A stretch of 42,435 bases of DNA from an uncultured Muribaculaceae bacterium (GTDB lineage Bacteria > Bacteroidota > Bacteroidia > Bacteroidales > Muribaculaceae), in assembly GCA_947625935.1 (NCBI GenBank), contig CANQQE010000029.1, forward strand, positions 1 to 42,435, read 5' to 3'. The position numbers and the translations under genes were made by a program. Shown one piece after another: positions 39,934-42,435 of this stretch (positions within the stretch are counted from its first letter, which is position 1; each line of letters begins with the position of its first letter). The notes beneath the pieces are model-generated. The model saw nothing but the letters and a program-made list of their open reading frames with translations. It did not search any database and was not told the origin of the DNA.

Positions 39934-42435
39934 TCATTTTTCCGCGAATCTATCCGCAATATTCTTTGGCAAATTCTGCGCGCCGCATATCGCTAGCCAT
40001 AACTCCAAGATGCCGCTGCATGACGGTACCGCGTAAGATAGTGCGCTCGCATATCCAGCGTACTTAAGCATGTCGCATGTTCCGCGTATCTGCTCCGCGG
40101 TCTCGCCGCCATCGTAAGCCCTGAATGTCTTTATTGCTTTGCTCCACACCGCCGCAAAGAAATTCTGAGTATATGCGCGCTTTCCAGCCGCAAGATGCAC
40201 TAATCCCTCAAGTCCTGGACCTACCAATGGTACGCTGCTTAATTCCCCTCCTAATCCGTACGCAAAGAAATTTGCCCAAAAATCTTCATAGTCCTCATAT
40301 AACGCTTCCTGCTCGTCTCCACTGAGCAACGCCCATGCCGCGCCAAGTCCATACTTGACTGCTTCGCCAAGCAACCATGCGCTCAATCCTTTGACGAGGA
40401 AGAAATTCGCACCTCCAAGCCGCTGTCCTATTGTCTCGCCTCCTATCATGTCCGCAAGGGCTTTTGAAAATGACGCCATCTGTTCTGACTTAAACATGTA
40501 AAGCGAAAAATCTGCGAACGCTCCGCCAATGCCCTTGGTGCTAACCGCTGTCACCTTCTGTGACGAGATTATCGGCTGCGCAACATAATCCAATGCCTTT
40601 TGAGCCGACTTGAGACTCCACGCGCGTTTCTCCTCTCGCGTCAATCCGTTCATTGCTGGATTTTTCGATAGCGCGCGATAAGTCGCGTTAGCCAACCATA
40701 ATGCGCTGATGATATTCCCCTCAACATCTGCTACTTCTATCGGCTTCATTCCAATCTCCTGCGTTTTAATTCCTACCATTTCGATAGGATTTAGCGTGTG
40801 ACGCAACTTCGTGCCGATCCCCTCTTTCTTCGCGTCTTCCGACGCTTGACCTAAAATTCTCTTTGAGGGATTCATCTTCCTTGTTCGTATGAACAACTGT
40901 TCAACTATCTCTTTGCGGCTGAATTCCCCGCTTCCGCCGCACAGATATTCCAACAAGCCAACTCCGCGCTCTTCCAGCGCAAGAGCTATGCCGCTTTTTG
41001 CGTCTCTTTCGTACTCTGTCGGTATTGAGCCGCCTTTCCATCCGTTGAGGATCGAGGTGAAATTCTTGGCAACCGTGATGGGATTGTAGCCAAGCGCCGT
41101 AAATGCTAGCGTCTTGCATAGTAAGCTCACCGCCTTGTTGATTGCGGTGAGGTTGACATCACCAAGTGTTGCGTTGGCGAGAGTCCGCAAGTCCTGTTTA
41201 AGGTAAGACAGGTATATATCTCCAAGATTCGCGCGCATCTCCACTCCAAATTCACGGTCACTCAGGAGGCTTGCAAAGTCCGCTATGAAGTCTCCTGTGA
41301 TTAGCCAGTTGTTTTCTTGTCTAACTGTTGAAATGAATTTATCCAGTGCGCTAACACCCCAGTCGATGCGGCGATAGTGGATGGTGCGTGTTCGCATTGA
41401 GTCTGGACGTCCCGGAAGTCCGCTCTTGTTGGATATGGTAACTTGTCCTGCTTCGTCCGCGCCTCCTGAGCTTCCCTGCGTTTGGAACGATGCTGGAAAG
41501 TATAGGTCGTGTTGAGGGAACGGGATGCCATAGATTCTTTCGTGGCGATCTGAGACGAATGGTCGTATCTCCGCCAGATGGGCGCGCATGCGATAGCCGA
41601 ATTCAATCAACTCTTTTCCTACGTAGGTGCGCATTTGGTCAAGGGTATCGGCGTTGATGCCATTGTCTTGGAGTAGGTGCGCATAATAAGGTTGCTCAGC
41701 GGTCAGGATAGCATTCAGCACTCCCCATTTGGTTGATTTGATGCTTGTGGGATTAGTCTCTTCTGAGGTAGCGATATAGTACTTTCTTGGTGCGTATTGT
41801 CTACCAGATGCGGCTTGTGATAGCAAGTCATTAGCGAGTTCATTCCGTAGTTCCTGCAATATCTCTTCAGGAGGATTTTTCTTTTTATCCCTGCGGGCGT
41901 CGTTTCTGCGAGCCTCACGTTCCTCAGGGGATAGGGCTGTGAGTTTGTCTATTTCATCTTTTGTGAGTTGGTATACGGTGCGATTGACGAGATTTAACTT
42001 GATACCCGTATCACGGATAATCTCATTTTGTCTGACGTAGTCGCAGATGCCCTCAATGGAGCGTTTGCCACTGGCAATGGATAGCTCACGATATAGCCAG
42101 TTAAGTTCCTCGTCCTGTTTAGCTTTGAGGCTGGTGTGCATATCCGCGATAGCGGACGTATATTTGGAAACGAACCACGTGCCAAGGATTTTTCTCGCCA
42201 TGTTGAGTTTGCCAACTAGCGAGGTGTATGAGGAGAAGATAGTTTTATTAAGGGCTTTGATATTGCGGCTTTTGAAGGCTTTTTCTTCTGTGAGCTTGTT
42301 AGTAGTTTCGGGTGCTAGCAACCAGTTAGGATTGAGCTTGGCTGGGGTGGGATTGCCGTTTTTATCTTTTGACTCTAGGCGATTATAGCGGACGTGTGCA
42401 ATGATATTGCGGATTTCCTGTTTACGTTCTTCCTG
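39934..42435 (-). CDS. Giant internal virion protein, C-terminal part
   Basis: The same gene as at 1-6089: frame and phase continue across the junction, and bases 42359-42435 repeat 1-77. This part codes for about residues 2030-2837. It contains polyvalent-protein-like blocks: YGIPFPQHDLYFPASFQTQ (about 2315), TLAFTALGYNPITVAKNFTSILNG, SLKSAQKALDYVAQPIISSQKVTAVSTKG, then hydrophobic helices (FFLVKGLSAWLLGEAVKYGLGAAWALL, about 2675-2705) and a Gly/Ala/Leu-rich end. The hydrophobic helices could help form a channel when ejected. It is the last gene of the leftward arm, ending 13 bases before the parS-like palindrome. Confidence 0.85.
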   Translation of the reverse strand, partial: QEERKQEIRNIIAHVRYNRLESKDKNGNPTPAKLNPNWLLAPETTNKLTEEKAFKSRNIKALNKTIFSSYTSLVGKLNMARKILGTWFVSKYTSAIADMHTSLKAKQDEELNWLYRELSIASGKRSIEGICDYVRQNEIIRDTGIKLNLVNRTVYQLTKDEIDKLTALSPEEREARRNDARRDKKKNPPEEILQELRNELANDLLSQAASGRQYAPRKYYIATSEETNPTSIKSTKWGVLNAILTAEQPYYAHLLQDNGINADTLDQMRTYVGKELIEFGYRMRAHLAEIRPFVSDRHERIYGIPFPQHDLYFPASFQTQGSSGGADEAGQVTISNKSGLPGRPDSMRTRTIHYRRIDWGVSALDKFISTVRQENNWLITGDFIADFASLLSDREFGVEMRANLGDIYLSYLKQDLRTLANATLGDVNLTAINKAVSLLCKTLAFTALGYNPITVAKNFTSILNGWKGGSIPTEYERDAKSGIALALEERGVGLLEYLCGGSGEFSRKEIVEQLFIRTRKMNPSKRILGQASEDAKKEGIGTKLRHTLNPIEMVGIKTQEIGMKPIEVADVEGNIISALWLANATYRALSKNPAMNGLTREEKRAWSLKSAQKALDYVAQPIISSQKVTAVSTKGIGGAFADFSLYMFKSEQMASFSKALADMIGGETIGQRLGGANFFLVKGLSAWLLGEAVKYGLGAAWALLSGDEQEALYEDYEDFWANFFAYGLGGELSSVPLVGPGLEGLVHLAAGKRAYTQNFFAAVWSKAIKTFRAYDGGETAEQIRGTCDMLKYAGYASALSYAVPSCSGILELWLAICGAQNLPKNIADRFAEK
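42359..42435. repeat. Terminal 77-bp direct repeat, right copy
   Basis: Identical to 1-77; the unique genome is therefore 42,358 bases. See the left copy for the reading-frame test. Confidence 0.95.

Noticed and set aside
42359-42435. A true terminal repeat of a packaged genome
   Set aside because: Seventy-seven bases equals a common assembly word length, and the gene runs through it; circular overlap is simpler.
1-42435. tRNA genes, CRISPR arrays, insertion sequences, integrase or attachment sites
   Set aside because: I looked for cloverleaf-like segments, regularly spaced repeats, transposase or recombinase motifs, and found none that I could support by eye.

Overview
The window is the whole genome of a lytic-looking, podovirus-type (T7-like) tailed phage. 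Bases 1-77 are repeated exactly at 42359-42435, so it is a circular or terminally overlapping assembly with about 42,358 unique bases. T7-like evidence: a podoviral head-tail connector, tail tube A-like and tail tube B (nozzle)-like proteins, a set of internal virion (ejection) proteins, and a terminase pair. No integrase, DNA polymerase, helicase or RNA polymerase was recognised, so replication and transcription probably rely on the host. Promoters look like plain sigma-70 sites (TTGACT-17-TATACT, TTGCTT-17-TATAAT). This and the internal virion proteins suggest a Gram-negative host with a conventional housekeeping sigma factor. The host cannot be named from the sequence.

Leftward arm (- strand, 21.6 kb down to 1, then across the junction to 39.9 kb). 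It starts at a divergent promoter region at about 21.6 kb with a ribbon-helix-helix regulator. RecT, a RecE-like nuclease and a dense, overlapping operon of very small genes follow. Seven of these are relatives of one another, each with two cysteine pairs; the first carries an in-frame amber codon. The operon continues with SSB, two winged-helix proteins flanking a replication initiator-like gene that holds an iteron-like repeat, then terminase small subunit, scaffold and major capsid. Two intrinsic terminators bracket the capsid gene. A further promoter then serves tail tube A and the ejection proteins. The last is a 2,837-residue protein with a ParB-like segment, cut in two by the ends of the window.

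Rightward arm (+ strand, 21.7-34.9 kb). It encodes a 1,339-residue fibre with an Ala/Ser-rich coiled coil and YadA-head-like repeats, a membrane/coiled-coil protein, a protein ending in a LuxR-like helix-turn-helix, a lysis cassette with an M15 endolysin, then portal, tail tube B and terminase large subunit. The virion genes are thus split over two divergent arms, with the portal and large terminase far from the capsid and small terminase.

Right-end accessory cluster (- strand, 39.8 down to 34.9 kb). Eight unrecognised small genes run leftward from a strong sigma-70 promoter and collide tail-to-tail with the large terminase gene. Most lack a Shine-Dalgarno sequence and start behind an A/C-rich leader, four of them just after a strong hairpin. 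A parS-like palindrome lies upstream of the promoter.

The best candidates for undescribed biology are the array of cysteine-pair minigenes, the origin-like repeat inside the initiator gene, the twin 20-base late-promoter element that predicts nearly leaderless mRNAs, and the hairpin plus A/C-leader modules.
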